Positions 51,996 to 60,607 of a DNA stretch of 64,000 nucleotides are shown here, one piece after another. Each line of letters opens with the position of its first letter. Within the stretch, counting starts at the first letter, position 1. Source of the stretch: Bacteroidota bacterium (GTDB lineage: Bacteria > Bacteroidota > Bacteroidia > Flavobacteriales > Weeksellaceae); the NCBI GenBank assembly GCA_018902795.1, contig JAHIQD010000007.1:1-64000 (forward strand), read 5' to 3'. The notes below the pieces were generated by a model. That model was not told where the DNA came from. It ran no database searches and saw nothing but the letters and a program-made list of their open reading frames with translations. The position numbers and the translations under genes were made by a program.

Positions 51996-52856
51996 TCAAT
52001 AATAAGCTTTCTCAAGATCTTCGATGACAATTTTCTGCATTTTCATCATGGCTTCCATTACTTTCTGTGCCTTTGCCGGGTCAGAATCATTCATCAGTTC
52101 AATGAGTCTTTTCGGAACAATCTGCCAACTGAATCCGAACCTGTCTTTCAGCCAGCCGCACATACTTGCTCTGCCTCCATTTGCTGTCAATGAATTCCAC
52201 AAATGGTCTGTATCTTCCTGATTATCGGTCATTACCACCATTGAAATTCCTTCGCTGAAATCAAATTGATGGTCATACGAATTATCCATGCAGAAAAAAG
52301 TATATCCATCAAGTTCAAACTGGGCGTGCTGCACATTGTCGGGAACTTCATGGGTTTCGTTTCCCACTCCGTCACCGTATTTCATCACTCCACCAATTTT
52401 TGAATTCGGGAAAGTTTTGGTGTACAGTTCCATCGCTTCCTGCGCTCTTCCATTATTTTCATGGATGTACATTAAGGTGGGAACAATTTTCTGGTCGCCC
52501 TCTTTTTCTCCAAGATAAAGTTGCCAGGTCACGCCAAACCGGTCGCGAACCCAACCGTACTTTTTGCTCCACGGATATTCGCCGAGTTCCATTAAAACAA
52601 TTCCATCTTCCGAAAGCGGTTTCCAGTATTTTTCCACTTCTTCTTCGGTTTCGCATAAAACCATGAAAGAAACGGAGGCGTTTTTTTCAAACTGAGGACC
52701 GGCATTAAGAATCATCAATTTCTGACCAAACAGTTCAAAATTGATAACCACCGGAGTGTCTACCGTAATTTTTCCACCGAAAGTATCGGTGTAAAATTTA
52801 GCAGCCTCTGTACCGTCGCCGTTAAACCAAAGGCAGGGGAAAATATCGTTATTCAT
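51996..52856 (-). CDS. tandem VOC/PhnB-like protein
   Basis: This 286-residue protein consists of two similar halves of the glyoxalase/PhnB fold. The first begins FPCLWFNGDGTEAAKFYTDTF; the second begins VPTLMYIHENNGRAQEAMEL. Each has WVRDRFGVTWQLY or WLKDRFGFSWQI, typical of the 3-demethylubiquinone-methyltransferase-like PhnB group. The enzymatic role of this group is unknown; metal-binding residues of glyoxalase are not obvious. Confidence 0.85.
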   Translation of the reverse strand: MNNDIFPCLWFNGDGTEAAKFYTDTFGGKITVDTPVVINFELFGQKLMILNAGPQFEKNASVSFMVLCETEEEVEKYWKPLSEDGIVLMELGEYPWSKKYGWVRDRFGVTWQLYLGEKEGDQKIVPTLMYIHENNGRAQEAMELYTKTFPNSKIGGVMKYGDGVGNETHEVPDNVQHAQFELDGYTFFCMDNSYDHQFDFSEGISMVVMTDNQEDTDHLWNSLTANGGRASMCGWLKDRFGFSWQIVPKRLIELMNDSDPAKAQKVMEAMMKMQKIVIEDLEKAYY

Positions 52857-52900
52857 ATTTTTTAGTTTTAAAATTTAGGTAAAAATAGGTGAATTTAATT

Positions 52901-53242
52901 TTAAATGAAACTGCTTTCTTTTTTGAATTTCACGATTTCTAAGATTAAATCATACGGAATTTCTTTATCCAAAGGAAACTGTACTGAACCTTTACCCTGT
53001 TTATAAACAGAAAGTTTTTCTGCAAATTTCTCATGTCCGTTGGGAGTCGCATAAAAACCAATATGATTTTTATATCCCGCAAAATAAACCAATGGTTTTT
53101 TATTCAGATAATAACCCGGCATCCCGTAACTGATTTTCTCTTCTGCATCAGGAACTTCGTTCAATATCACTGTTCTTATTTTCAGCATGATGCGCTGAAC
53201 ATTTTCGGGAAACTGTGCAATATATTGTTCTACCGCATTCAT
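52901..53242 (-). CDS. DUF1801 protein
   Basis: This 113-residue protein reads VEQYIAQFPENVQRIMLKIRTVILNEVPDAEEKISYGMPGYYLNKKPLVYFAGYKNHIGFY, a clear DUF1801 pattern. In Bacillus a relative (Fra/YdhG) is an iron chaperone like frataxin. It lies in the ligand-fold run. Role here unknown. Confidence 0.85.
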   Translation of the reverse strand: MNAVEQYIAQFPENVQRIMLKIRTVILNEVPDAEEKISYGMPGYYLNKKPLVYFAGYKNHIGFYATPNGHEKFAEKLSVYKQGKGSVQFPLDKEIPYDLILEIVKFKKESSFI

Positions 53243-53302
53243 TTTAATATAATTGAATTAAAAGATGCTACACTTTATTTCAGAGCGACGGTTTAGAATA
53301 GA

Positions 53303-53725
53303 CTAATTATTTTCAACGTATTTATGAAAACGGTCTAAAATGGCGTACCAGCCTACCCGCTGCATTTCTACGGAATTCTGAACTTCCGGCTCGAAAACTT
53401 CAACTACTTCTGTGGTATTTTCATCAATTTTATTAAAGAAAACTTCAATCTTTCTTCCGTCATCCAGATGGCTTTTCACCGATTCTAAAAGTTTGATTTC
53501 ATCAATATAACCGGCAAAATCATACCCGAAACTTTTGTCTTTATATTCCAGGCGGTAATCAAATCTTCCGCCTTCTCTGAAATCGCTCTGTGCTTTTGGG
53601 CAATGCCAGTTGGTAGTAGGAAAATTCCACTTTACAATATGTTTCGGGTTATAAAAACAGTCCCACACTTTATTGATGGGCTTTAAGATAGTAATTTTGA
53701 TGGTTAGAGGATCTTTCATTTTCAT
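53303..53725 (-). CDS. SRPBCC protein
   Basis: A third helix-grip protein in the cluster, 140 residues, opening with LTIKITILKPINKVWDCFYNPKH and with FNFPTT-type WHCPKAQSDFREGGRFDYRL typical of the AHSA1 branch. The last helix is MQRVGWYAILDRFHKYVENN. It might bind a small apolar ligand. Confidence 0.82.
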   Translation of the reverse strand: MKMKDPLTIKITILKPINKVWDCFYNPKHIVKWNFPTTNWHCPKAQSDFREGGRFDYRLEYKDKSFGYDFAGYIDEIKLLESVKSHLDDGRKIEVFFNKIDENTTEVVEVFEPEVQNSVEMQRVGWYAILDRFHKYVENN

Positions 53726-53782
53726 TTTTTTTTAAATTTAATGAAAAAGAACGGATTTTAAAAATCCGCCCCGCTGTTTATA

Positions 53783-54142
53783 CTATTTTTCGTTTGATTT
53801 ATCAAAAACCATATAGCTGCTAAGTGATCCGATTTTCCCGTCCTTTATTTTGTAAACATCGGCAAAATGGGAGGTTTCCTCTTTTCCGTCTTTTTCTGTA
53901 ATAATGCTTCCGTCCGCGATTACCGTGTCTCCTTCTCCTACCACGTTGTGGATGTTCAGATTTAACACCCTGTCAGGTCCACTGTTATCTAAAAATTTAC
54001 GCAGATTGTCCTTACCTACAATGTCATCCATCCCGAAACCCGGCCAGTTTACCCTTACATCATCAGCTAAAACTTCGTAAGCTTTGTCATTATTTACAAA
54101 CAGATTTTCGAAAAACTGCTTTGCCAATTGTTTGTTATTCAT
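53783..54142 (-). CDS. SnoaL/NTF2-like protein
   Basis: At 119 residues this is a cone-shaped NTF2-like protein: FFENLFVNNDKAYEVLADDVRVNWPGFG, then strands VVGEGDTVIADGSII and TSHFADVYKIKDGKIGSLSSYM. The family covers polyketide cyclases, isomerases and sensors. No catalytic Asp/His pair is certain. It lies in the run of small ligand folds. Confidence 0.8.
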   Translation of the reverse strand: MNNKQLAKQFFENLFVNNDKAYEVLADDVRVNWPGFGMDDIVGKDNLRKFLDNSGPDRVLNLNIHNVVGEGDTVIADGSIITEKDGKEETSHFADVYKIKDGKIGSLSSYMVFDKSNEK

Positions 54143-54187
54143 GGTAATTTATGTTTTTTTTGAAGTTTCATTTTCACCGGAAGTTCA

Positions 54188-54712
54188 TTAGTATTTCAAA
54201 TTTTCATCCAGGTCATAACTCATTCCCTTTAAACCCAGCATTTTCCGCATCAAACCGATTTGTCCTAAAAGATAGTCTTCACGGCCAATACACATCCCAA
54301 TCATATTCAGGACATTTTCTTTGACGAAAGGAATATTCATTCCAAAAGAAATGGGTTCTTCCAGTTGTTGATCGGTTGCATCCAAAAGTTTTTGATAAAC
54401 TTTAGGGGAAATTTGCGCAAAATTTTTCTTCAGCGTTTCCAGTGAAGGATAATTGAGATTTTGGTCCAGTGCTTTACCTTCTTTAAAAAGTTCTTCGTGC
54501 GGATCCTTATCTTCAATTCCGAGCAAACCGGCAATCCAGTACCGGCAGTTCACAATATTGCCCGTCATCCAAATCACATGATTGGTGTGGTTATCAATTC
54601 TTTTCAGCGCATCAGCTTCTGAAATTCCGTCCAAAGCATTTTTAAAACTTTGGGAATGCATTCTGTAGGCAGGAATGACGATTTCGAGTTTTTGAGATTT
54701 TGAAGTATCCAT
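54188..54712 (-). CDS. DinB-like protein
   Basis: The 174-residue four-helix protein has the usual helix 2-3 bend HTNHVIWMTGNIVNCRYWIAGLLG with two His in positions that fit the DinB/YfiT metal site, and a later IGREDYLLGQIGLMRKML. DinB-family proteins include thiol transferases (bacillithiol type) and stress-induced proteins. It is the first gene of the seven-gene run and likely defines its promoter. Confidence 0.78.
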   Translation of the reverse strand: MDTSKSQKLEIVIPAYRMHSQSFKNALDGISEADALKRIDNHTNHVIWMTGNIVNCRYWIAGLLGIEDKDPHEELFKEGKALDQNLNYPSLETLKKNFAQISPKVYQKLLDATDQQLEEPISFGMNIPFVKENVLNMIGMCIGREDYLLGQIGLMRKMLGLKGMSYDLDENLKY

Positions 54713-54851
54713 AACATTTTGTTTTTGAAACTGTTATCAAAGTTAAGGCAAAAAGATGAAGTTAAATCTTTTTCTAAAATCAAAAATTATTTTCTAAAAA
54801 CTCCTGTCACTATTTAGCATTAGCAACAGAGTTATAATTCTGGATTTATTC

Positions 54852-54885
54852 AAAAAAAAACGCAAATTGCTTTGCGTTTTTTTTT
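54852..54885 (-). terminator. terminator after tpx
   Basis: CGCAAA, TTGC and TTTGCG form a stem extended by A-T pairs and a T-run of nine or more on the minus strand. Confidence 0.85.
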
Positions 54886-54891
54886 CAAAAG

Positions 54892-55389
54892 TTATTTTAA
54901 AGCGTTTAAAGCTTTGTCATAATCCGGTTCCTGAACTATTTCCGGCACCTGTTCTGTGTAAATTACTTTGCCGTGTTCATCCGTGACAATCACCGCTCTG
55001 CTCAGCAGCCCTTTCATTGGGGAATCTACCAAAGTCACGCCATAATCATCGCCAAAAGTTCCACGGAAATCGGATAAAGACTCCACGTGATCCAATCCTT
55101 CTGCGGCGCAAAATCTACCCAATGCAAATGGCAAATCTTTGGATACATTGATCACGACCGTATTTTCGAGATTACCCGCTTCCCAGTTGAATTTTCTGGC
55201 GGAAGCTGCACAAATACCCGTATCAATACTTGGGAAGATGTTGAAAATCTTTTTTTTGCCCTCATAATCCGAAAGCGTTTTTACTTCAAGCTTATCATTA
55301 ACAAGGGCGAAATCCTTTACCGTTAAACCAATTTCAGGTAAGTGCCCTATCGAATGAATTTCATTTCCTTTCAATGTAATATCTGCCAT
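54892..55389 (-). CDS. tpx: thiol peroxidase
   Basis: Atypical 2-Cys peroxiredoxin of 165 residues that reduces peroxides with thioredoxin. The peroxidatic Cys is C60 in SIDTGICAASARKF (the TxxC site) and the resolving Cys is C94 in GRFCAAEGL; both match Tpx. It has its own promoter (TATTTTTG at 55409-55416) 20 bases before the ATG and its own terminator. Confidence 0.95.
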   Translation of the reverse strand: MADITLKGNEIHSIGHLPEIGLTVKDFALVNDKLEVKTLSDYEGKKKIFNIFPSIDTGICAASARKFNWEAGNLENTVVINVSKDLPFALGRFCAAEGLDHVESLSDFRGTFGDDYGVTLVDSPMKGLLSRAVIVTDEHGKVIYTEQVPEIVQEPDYDKALNALK

Positions 55390-55408
55390 AATTTATTTTT
55401 TTGTTTCT

Positions 55409-55416
55409 CAAAAATA
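55409..55416 (-). promoter_or_regulatory. -7 box of tpx
   Basis: The minus strand reads TATTTTTG, an exact Bacteroidota -7 element, giving a start near 55403 and a short leader. Confidence 0.6.
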
Positions 55417-55505
55417 GGGATTAAAAGCTGAATTTCATTTTAAATAAAGGTTAAATTAATCTTAAAGTTAGCCGTCGCGCTCTTTCATACTCCTATTAAA
55501 TTCCT

Positions 55506-55513
55506 TAAATTTG
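55506..55513 (+). promoter_or_regulatory. -7 box of icd
   Basis: TAAATTTG, an exact -7 element, lies 34 bases before the icd ATG; it faces away from the tpx promoter, so both are driven from one 160-base gap. Confidence 0.6.
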
Positions 55514-55547
55514 TGCTTCCCGAAATCAAAAAATAAAAAATTATATA

Positions 55548-57767
55548 ATGGCAGAAAAATCCAAAATCGTCTATACTTTGACAGACGAAGCGCCAATGTT
55601 GGCCACCCATTCTTTCTTACCGATTGTTGAAGCTTTTACCAAAACCGCAGCTATTGAAATTTCCCCTAAAGACATTTCACTTTCAGGAAGAATTTTAGCC
55701 AATTTCCCGGAATTTCTGAATGACAACCAAAAAGTAGAAGACGCTTTGGCAGAACTTGGAAAATTAGCCACAACTCCTGAAGCCAATATTATCAAATTGC
55801 CCAATATTTCTGCTTCTGCACCACAGTTGGATGCAGCGATTGCTGAACTGCAGAAACACGGTTTCGCAGTTCCGAATTATCCTGCCGAACCAAAAAATGC
55901 TGAGGAAGAAGCCATCAAAGCAAAATACGCGAAAGTTTTAGGAAGTGCTGTAAATCCTGTACTTCGTGAAGGAAATTCTGACAGAAGAGCACCGAAAGCC
56001 GTAAAAAATTACGCGAAAGCAAACCCTCACAAAATGGGTATTTGGAGTGCAGATTCAAAAACAAAAGTGGCTCACATGAGCAGCGGCGATTTCTACGGAA
56101 CTGAAAAATCAGTCACTGTAGAAAATGACTCTCAGTTTAAAATTGAATTTTTTGGAAATGACGGTTCTGTGAAAGAACTGAAAGGTCTTTCTCCTTTAAA
56201 AGCAGGGGAAATTATCGATACTTCAGTGATGAGTCTTTCGGCACTGAAAAGTTTTACTGCAGATGCCATTGCTGAAGCTAAAGCTGCAAACGTCCTGCTT
56301 TCAGCTCATTTGAAAGCAACGATGATGAAAATTTCTGATCCAGTCATCTTCGGGGCAATTGTTCAGGTTTTCTTTAAAGACGTTTTTGAAAAATATGCCG
56401 GTTTATTCGATGAATTGGATATTAATCCAAATAACGGTCTTCAGGATTTATTCGATAAAATCTCAGGAAATGAGAAAGAGGCAGAAATTAAAGCCGATAT
56501 CGAAAAAACTTTGGAAAACGGACCAGCCGTTGCCATGGTGAATTCAGATAAAGGAATTACCAATTTCCATGTACCTTCAGATGTGATTGTAGATGCTTCT
56601 ATGGCAGCATTAATTAGAGGTGGAGGTAAAATGTGGAACAAAGCCGGCCAGGAAGAAGATACGATTGCCATGATTCCGGACAGAAGCTATGCCGGTTTCT
56701 ATCAGGCTGCAATTGATGATATGAAAAAGCACGGAGCGCTTGATCCGCGAACAATGGGATCTGTCCCAAATGTTGGATTAATGGCTCAGAAAGCTGAAGA
56801 ATATGGTTCTCACGATAAAACTTTCCAGATCACTGCAGACGGAAAAGTAAAGGTTTCGGATGCTGAAGGAAACATTTTCATGGAACAGGAAGTTCAGAAA
56901 GGAGATATTTTCAGAATGTGTCAGGTTAAAGATGCGCCCATTCAGGATTGGGTGAAATTAGCGGTAAACAGAGCAAGACTTTCTGATACTCCGGCTATTT
57001 TCTGGTTAGATAATCAAAGAGCACACGACAGAGAAATGATCAAGAAGGTTGAAAAATATCTGAAAGATTATGACACCACAGGTTTAGACATCCAGATTCT
57101 GAATATCGAAGATGCGATGACTTTAACTTTAGAAAGAATAAGAAAAGGTTTAGATACGATTTCAGTTTCAGGAAATGTTTTGAGAGATTATTTAACCGAT
57201 CTTTTCCCGATTTTAGAACTTGGAACTTCGGCAAAAATGCTTTCCATTGTTCCACTGATGAACGGAGGCGGACTGTTTGAAACAGGCGCAGGAGGCTCTG
57301 CACCGAAACATATCGAGCAGTTTATTGAAGAAGGATATTTAAGATGGGATTCTTTAGGAGAATTCATGGCTTTACAGGCAAGTCTCGAGCATTTGGCTCA
57401 AACTCAAAACAATGAAAAAGCACAGGTTTTAGCGGACGCTTTGGATGTGGCTAACGAGAAATTTTTAGCAGAAGATAAATCACCGGCAAGAAAGGTGGGA
57501 TCTATTGACAACAGAGGTTCGCACTTCTATCTGGCGATGTATTGGGCAGAAGCTTTGGCCAATCAGACCAAAGATGCAGATCTTGCTGAAACTTTCAAAC
57601 CTGTTGCACAAGCAATGTTTGAAAACGAAGCAAAAATTAATGAAGAATTAATCGGTGCACAGGGAAAACCTCAGGATATTGGCGGTTATTATCAGCCAAA
57701 TGGAGCGAAAACAGATGCAGCAATGAGACCTTCAGAAACCCTGAACAAAATTGTAAGCTCAATTTAA
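55548..57767 (+). CDS. icd: NADP-dependent isocitrate dehydrogenase, monomeric type
   Basis: The TCA step from isocitrate to 2-oxoglutarate. At 739 residues this is the large monomeric class, not the 400-residue dimer. The start KIVYTLTDEAPMLATHSFLPI is a class signature, as are GNSDRRAPKAVKNYAK, HMSSGDFYGTEKS (Ser for isocitrate), and MVNSDKGITNFHVPSDVIVDASMAA, and the long run FWLDNQRAHDREM. It stands alone between a promoter and a strong hairpin. Confidence 0.97.
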   Translation: MAEKSKIVYTLTDEAPMLATHSFLPIVEAFTKTAAIEISPKDISLSGRILANFPEFLNDNQKVEDALAELGKLATTPEANIIKLPNISASAPQLDAAIAELQKHGFAVPNYPAEPKNAEEEAIKAKYAKVLGSAVNPVLREGNSDRRAPKAVKNYAKANPHKMGIWSADSKTKVAHMSSGDFYGTEKSVTVENDSQFKIEFFGNDGSVKELKGLSPLKAGEIIDTSVMSLSALKSFTADAIAEAKAANVLLSAHLKATMMKISDPVIFGAIVQVFFKDVFEKYAGLFDELDINPNNGLQDLFDKISGNEKEAEIKADIEKTLENGPAVAMVNSDKGITNFHVPSDVIVDASMAALIRGGGKMWNKAGQEEDTIAMIPDRSYAGFYQAAIDDMKKHGALDPRTMGSVPNVGLMAQKAEEYGSHDKTFQITADGKVKVSDAEGNIFMEQEVQKGDIFRMCQVKDAPIQDWVKLAVNRARLSDTPAIFWLDNQRAHDREMIKKVEKYLKDYDTTGLDIQILNIEDAMTLTLERIRKGLDTISVSGNVLRDYLTDLFPILELGTSAKMLSIVPLMNGGGLFETGAGGSAPKHIEQFIEEGYLRWDSLGEFMALQASLEHLAQTQNNEKAQVLADALDVANEKFLAEDKSPARKVGSIDNRGSHFYLAMYWAEALANQTKDADLAETFKPVAQAMFENEAKINEELIGAQGKPQDIGGYYQPNGAKTDAAMRPSETLNKIVSSI

Positions 57768-57814
57768 TATTTTAATCTTTTTTGATTTTTCAAGAAAGAC
57801 TAAATTTTATAAGA

Positions 57815-57848
57815 AAAACTTCCCGAAAATTTCGGGAAGTTTTTTTTT
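57815..57848 (+). terminator. terminator after icd, bidirectional
   Basis: AAAACTTCCCGAAA pairs with TTTCGGGAAGTTTT; T-runs lie on both sides. It also overlaps the end of the convergent membrane-protein gene. Confidence 0.88.
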
Positions 57849-58440
57849 ATTTCAGATCGTCATACGTTTTTTTAATTTTCCTGATATTTTTTCCGTAAAA
57901 ATGATGAAACCACCATCTACCGAAGAGATAAAGCGTAACCAGCATCAACAGGCAGCATCCTATAAAAATCAAAATAAATTCTGCACCATCCAGCATTTTC
58001 AAATTGGGCATATAATCGAAAATCAAAAGCATTTCGCAAACTACAAAAGGTACAAATGCAAGATAAAAAGACACGTAATACTGCTCGTTCAGTTTAAACT
58101 GAAACATCAGGTCTTTAAGGCTGTCTTTGGTATTGAGGTTTATTTCGCCCATATTTTTGTACAGCTGAAAAAATTTAAAGAAATAAAAACCGGTGACCAT
58201 CATCATCGATGCGACCAAGGTAATACAGTAGACTTTAAATTTGAAAAAATGAAAATCCTTAAAAATAAAAAACAGGATGATGAGTATAAACATCACAACC
58301 GTACTCCAGAATTCGTTTCTCATTTTTTTTCTGAGCTGCTCCAGGGGAAGATGAATTTCTTTCTGCTGTTCTGTACTTATTTCGGGGGTTTCAGAGATTT
58401 TCTCATTGCTCCACATTTCTTTTAAATTATCTAGTTCCAT
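57847..58440 (-). CDS. membrane protein paired with an ECF sigma factor, probable anti-sigma
   Basis: The 197-residue protein has a cytosolic N-terminal part of about 40 residues (LDNLKEMWSNEKISETPEI), then four hydrophobic helices at roughly 44-62, 68-88, 120-140 and 150-170, then a basic tail. The start overlaps the sigma gene's end by 14 bases, the usual arrangement for a sigma and its membrane anti-sigma. No zinc-finger anti-sigma domain is seen. The function is inferred from the pairing. Confidence 0.75.
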   Translation of the reverse strand: MELDNLKEMWSNEKISETPEISTEQQKEIHLPLEQLRKKMRNEFWSTVVMFILIILFFIFKDFHFFKFKVYCITLVASMMMVTGFYFFKFFQLYKNMGEINLNTKDSLKDLMFQFKLNEQYYVSFYLAFVPFVVCEMLLIFDYMPNLKMLDGAEFILIFIGCCLLMLVTLYLFGRWWFHHFYGKNIRKIKKTYDDLK

Positions 58441-58936
58441 GATAGGTTGTATTAATAAGTTCTTTTAATTTTTCTTTCGCGCGGTTCAGTTTCACCCTTG
58501 CATTTACTTCCGTAATCCCGAGCTGTTCTGCGATCTGTTTTCCTGAATAATTCTCCAGATAATAGAAAACAAGCGCTTTATCGATGGTATTCAACTGATT
58601 GATGGCTTCATACATTTTCTTCAGTTTCTGCTCGTCTTCATCGTTGTAATCTTCCTGATTGATTTTAAAATTTCCGACGTCATCGTTTTGAATGAAACTT
58701 CTCTTTTTTTCAGATTTCAGGAAAAGAATCGCGGTGTTCAAAGCAATCCGGTAAAGCCATGTCGAAAACTCACTTCTCCCTTCAAAGGAAGGATACGCTT
58801 TCCACACCTGAAAAGTAATTTCCTGAAAAAGGTCTTTCTGGTCGTCGAAATTATCCATATACATTTTAGAAATCTTGAAAATCACACCTTTGTGTTTTTC
58901 CATTTTTTCTAAAAATTCTTTTTCTAATGATGACAT
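58427..58936 (-). CDS. ECF RNA polymerase sigma factor
   Basis: At 169 residues it has region 2 (FDDQKDLFQEITFQVWKAYPSFEGRSEFSTWLYRIALNTAILFLK) and region 4 (QLNTIDKALVFYYLENYSGKQIAEQLGITEVNARVKLNRAKEKL). The linker is short. It is translationally coupled to a membrane protein that likely binds it. Related sigma factors in Bacteroidota respond to surface or envelope cues, but no target is seen here. Confidence 0.93.
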   Translation of the reverse strand: MSSLEKEFLEKMEKHKGVIFKISKMYMDNFDDQKDLFQEITFQVWKAYPSFEGRSEFSTWLYRIALNTAILFLKSEKKRSFIQNDDVGNFKINQEDYNDEDEQKLKKMYEAINQLNTIDKALVFYYLENYSGKQIAEQLGITEVNARVKLNRAKEKLKELINTTYHGTR

Positions 58937-59044
58937 ATTTTGCGGTAATCTAAGAAGTAAGTAGCAATATAAAATATTTGTTACAAAAAATTCTGAAAAT
59001 TATCACAGATTGAGAAACTCATTCAAATAATGTATTTTTACGGA

Positions 59045-59878
59045 ATGGAAAACAAAAATTTTTCAGTGCTTCAGAAACTCAACAGTGATTTTGAAAAGGT
59101 CTTCAGCGACGCTTTTTATCATATTTTCCTTTTCAGTGGTGAGGGGAAAATAATTGTTGATTTTGTAGAATACGATTTTAAAGGCAAAACCGTTTTTTTC
59201 ACTTCACCTTTTCAGAACATCCAAATTCTGAGCAAAGACAGTATTGAAATCAAAATGCTGAGTTTCCACGGCGATTTTTACTGTATTGAATTCCATAAAA
59301 AAGAAGTCGCCTGCAACGGTTTGCTCTTCAATAATATTTATCTTTTCCCGCATTTTTCTTTAACTGAAAGTACTTTTGATGAAATTTCAGAATATTTTTC
59401 AAAGATCAAAGAAATCAATCCTTCAGAAGATTTTTCCGGCGCGGTTTTACGTTCCTATCTGCAGTTGATTTTAGCAATCAGCAGTAAGGTAAAAAGCAAA
59501 TTTCTTCCTGAAAACAGTCTGATACAGAAAGATTTCAAAGAACTTAAAGATTTTCAGAATCTCGTTGAGCAGCATTTTATTATGGAAAAAAGCCCGGCTT
59601 TTTATGCAGATTTACTTCACATTTCACCCAATACTTTAAGCAAGAAAATAAAAGCAGAATTCTCGAAAACACCTTCGCAAATCATTCAGGAAAGGGTAAT
59701 TTTAGAAGCCAAGAAACAGATTCATCTCACGCGGAAATCTATGAAAGAAATTGCTGCACAACTCCATTTTGAAGATGAATTCTATTTCAGTAAATATTTT
59801 AAAAAGTACACTGGAATTTCACCCACCCAGTTCCGTGACGAAGCCGGAATTTCAATTGTGGCAGATCTGTACAAATAA
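59045..59878 (+). CDS. AraC-family transcription regulator
   Basis: From MENKNFSVLQ (59045) the protein has 277 residues. The N-terminal half is a cupin-like sensor (strands with FFTSPFQNIQIL and LLFNNIYLFPH), and the C-terminal 100 residues are two helix-turn-helices: NTLSKKIKAEFSKTPSQII and FYFSKYFKKYTGISPTQFR. The frame reaches 59030, but a TATTTTTA box at 59033-59040 covers it. It precedes a DUF417/RclC-like gene, as the RclR regulator does in E. coli. Confidence 0.9.
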   Translation: MENKNFSVLQKLNSDFEKVFSDAFYHIFLFSGEGKIIVDFVEYDFKGKTVFFTSPFQNIQILSKDSIEIKMLSFHGDFYCIEFHKKEVACNGLLFNNIYLFPHFSLTESTFDEISEYFSKIKEINPSEDFSGAVLRSYLQLILAISSKVKSKFLPENSLIQKDFKELKDFQNLVEQHFIMEKSPAFYADLLHISPNTLSKKIKAEFSKTPSQIIQERVILEAKKQIHLTRKSMKEIAAQLHFEDEFYFSKYFKKYTGISPTQFRDEAGISIVADLYK

Positions 59879-59917
59879 CTGCCGGAAATTTCCATTTCAT
59901 CACACGTTTTTACGACA

Positions 59918-59925
59918 TAAATTTG
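59918..59925 (+). promoter_or_regulatory. -7 box of the RclC-like gene
   Basis: TAAATTTG is an exact -7 element and lies where the longest frame would begin (59923), so translation must start at the ATG at 59944. The gene thus has a promoter separate from the AraC gene, fitting regulation in trans or cis by that protein. Confidence 0.6.
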
Positions 59926-59943
59926 CCTGTAAACCAAATATTT

Positions 59944-60507
59944 ATGTTAGAATTTTTAGCGAACTCACAAAGAAACTTCATTCACCTTCTCAGAATCAGT
60001 ATTTTTATTGTAATGGCCTGGATTGGCGGCTTAAAAGCTTTTCAATATGAAGCAGACGGAATTATTCCTTTTGTGGCCAATTCGCCCTTCATGAGTTTCT
60101 TGCTGAAACATGACGTTTCGGATGCCGACAACTATAAACTTCACAAAAACAAAGAAGGAGAAGTGGTTCCCGAAAATATAAAATGGCATGAATCGAATGG
60201 TACTTATGTATTTTCTTACGGTCTGGGAACCGTAATTTTCACCATAGGAATGTTAGTCTTACTGGGAATTTGGTTTCCAAAAATTGGAATTGCGGGAGGA
60301 ATTCTCACTTTCGGAATGTCGATCGTCACCTTAAGTTTTCTGGTGACTACTCCCGAAAGCTGGGTTCCGGATTTAGGCGGACCTGATTTTGGTTTTCCTT
60401 ATCTTTCTGCTGCCGGAAGACTCGTTATAAAAGATGTTATTATGCTTGGAGCCGGCTTGGTTATCGCTTCAGATTCAGCCAGGCAAATTCTTAAGCTTAG
60501 AAAATAG
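59944..60507 (+). CDS. DUF417 (YkgB/RclC-like) membrane protein
   Basis: A 187-residue inner-membrane protein with about four helices; IVMAWIGGLKAFQYEADGIIPFVANSPFMSF near the start and GRLVIKDVIMLGAGLVI near the end are the DUF417 signature. E. coli RclC (YkgB) belongs to the reactive chlorine resistance operon rclABC under the AraC-type RclR. Here the AraC gene lies 65 bases upstream. Other rcl genes are not present in the window. Function is inferred from this pair. Confidence 0.87.
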   Translation: MLEFLANSQRNFIHLLRISIFIVMAWIGGLKAFQYEADGIIPFVANSPFMSFLLKHDVSDADNYKLHKNKEGEVVPENIKWHESNGTYVFSYGLGTVIFTIGMLVLLGIWFPKIGIAGGILTFGMSIVTLSFLVTTPESWVPDLGGPDFGFPYLSAAGRLVIKDVIMLGAGLVIASDSARQILKLRK

Positions 60508-60541
60508 TAGTTTTTCATAGTTTGTGTTTTTATGTTTAAAG

Positions 60542-60576
60542 AAACTTCCCAAAGTGAATCACTTTGGGAAGTTTTG
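60542..60576 (+). terminator. terminator after the RclC-like gene
   Basis: A 15-bp perfect stem, AAACTTCCCAAAGTG and CACTTTGGGAAGTTT, around AAT, with T on the plus strand; both directions may be used. Confidence 0.85.
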
Positions 60577-60607
60577 ATTTATCTGTTTAAAAATTACAAT
60601 TGTTTTT

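Noticed and set aside
51094..54712. Ligand-fold cluster as a polyketide pathway
   Set aside because: SnoaL and SRPBCC folds occur as cyclases, but there is no synthase, ACP or tailoring enzyme nearby, and the real polyketide cluster is 28 kb away.
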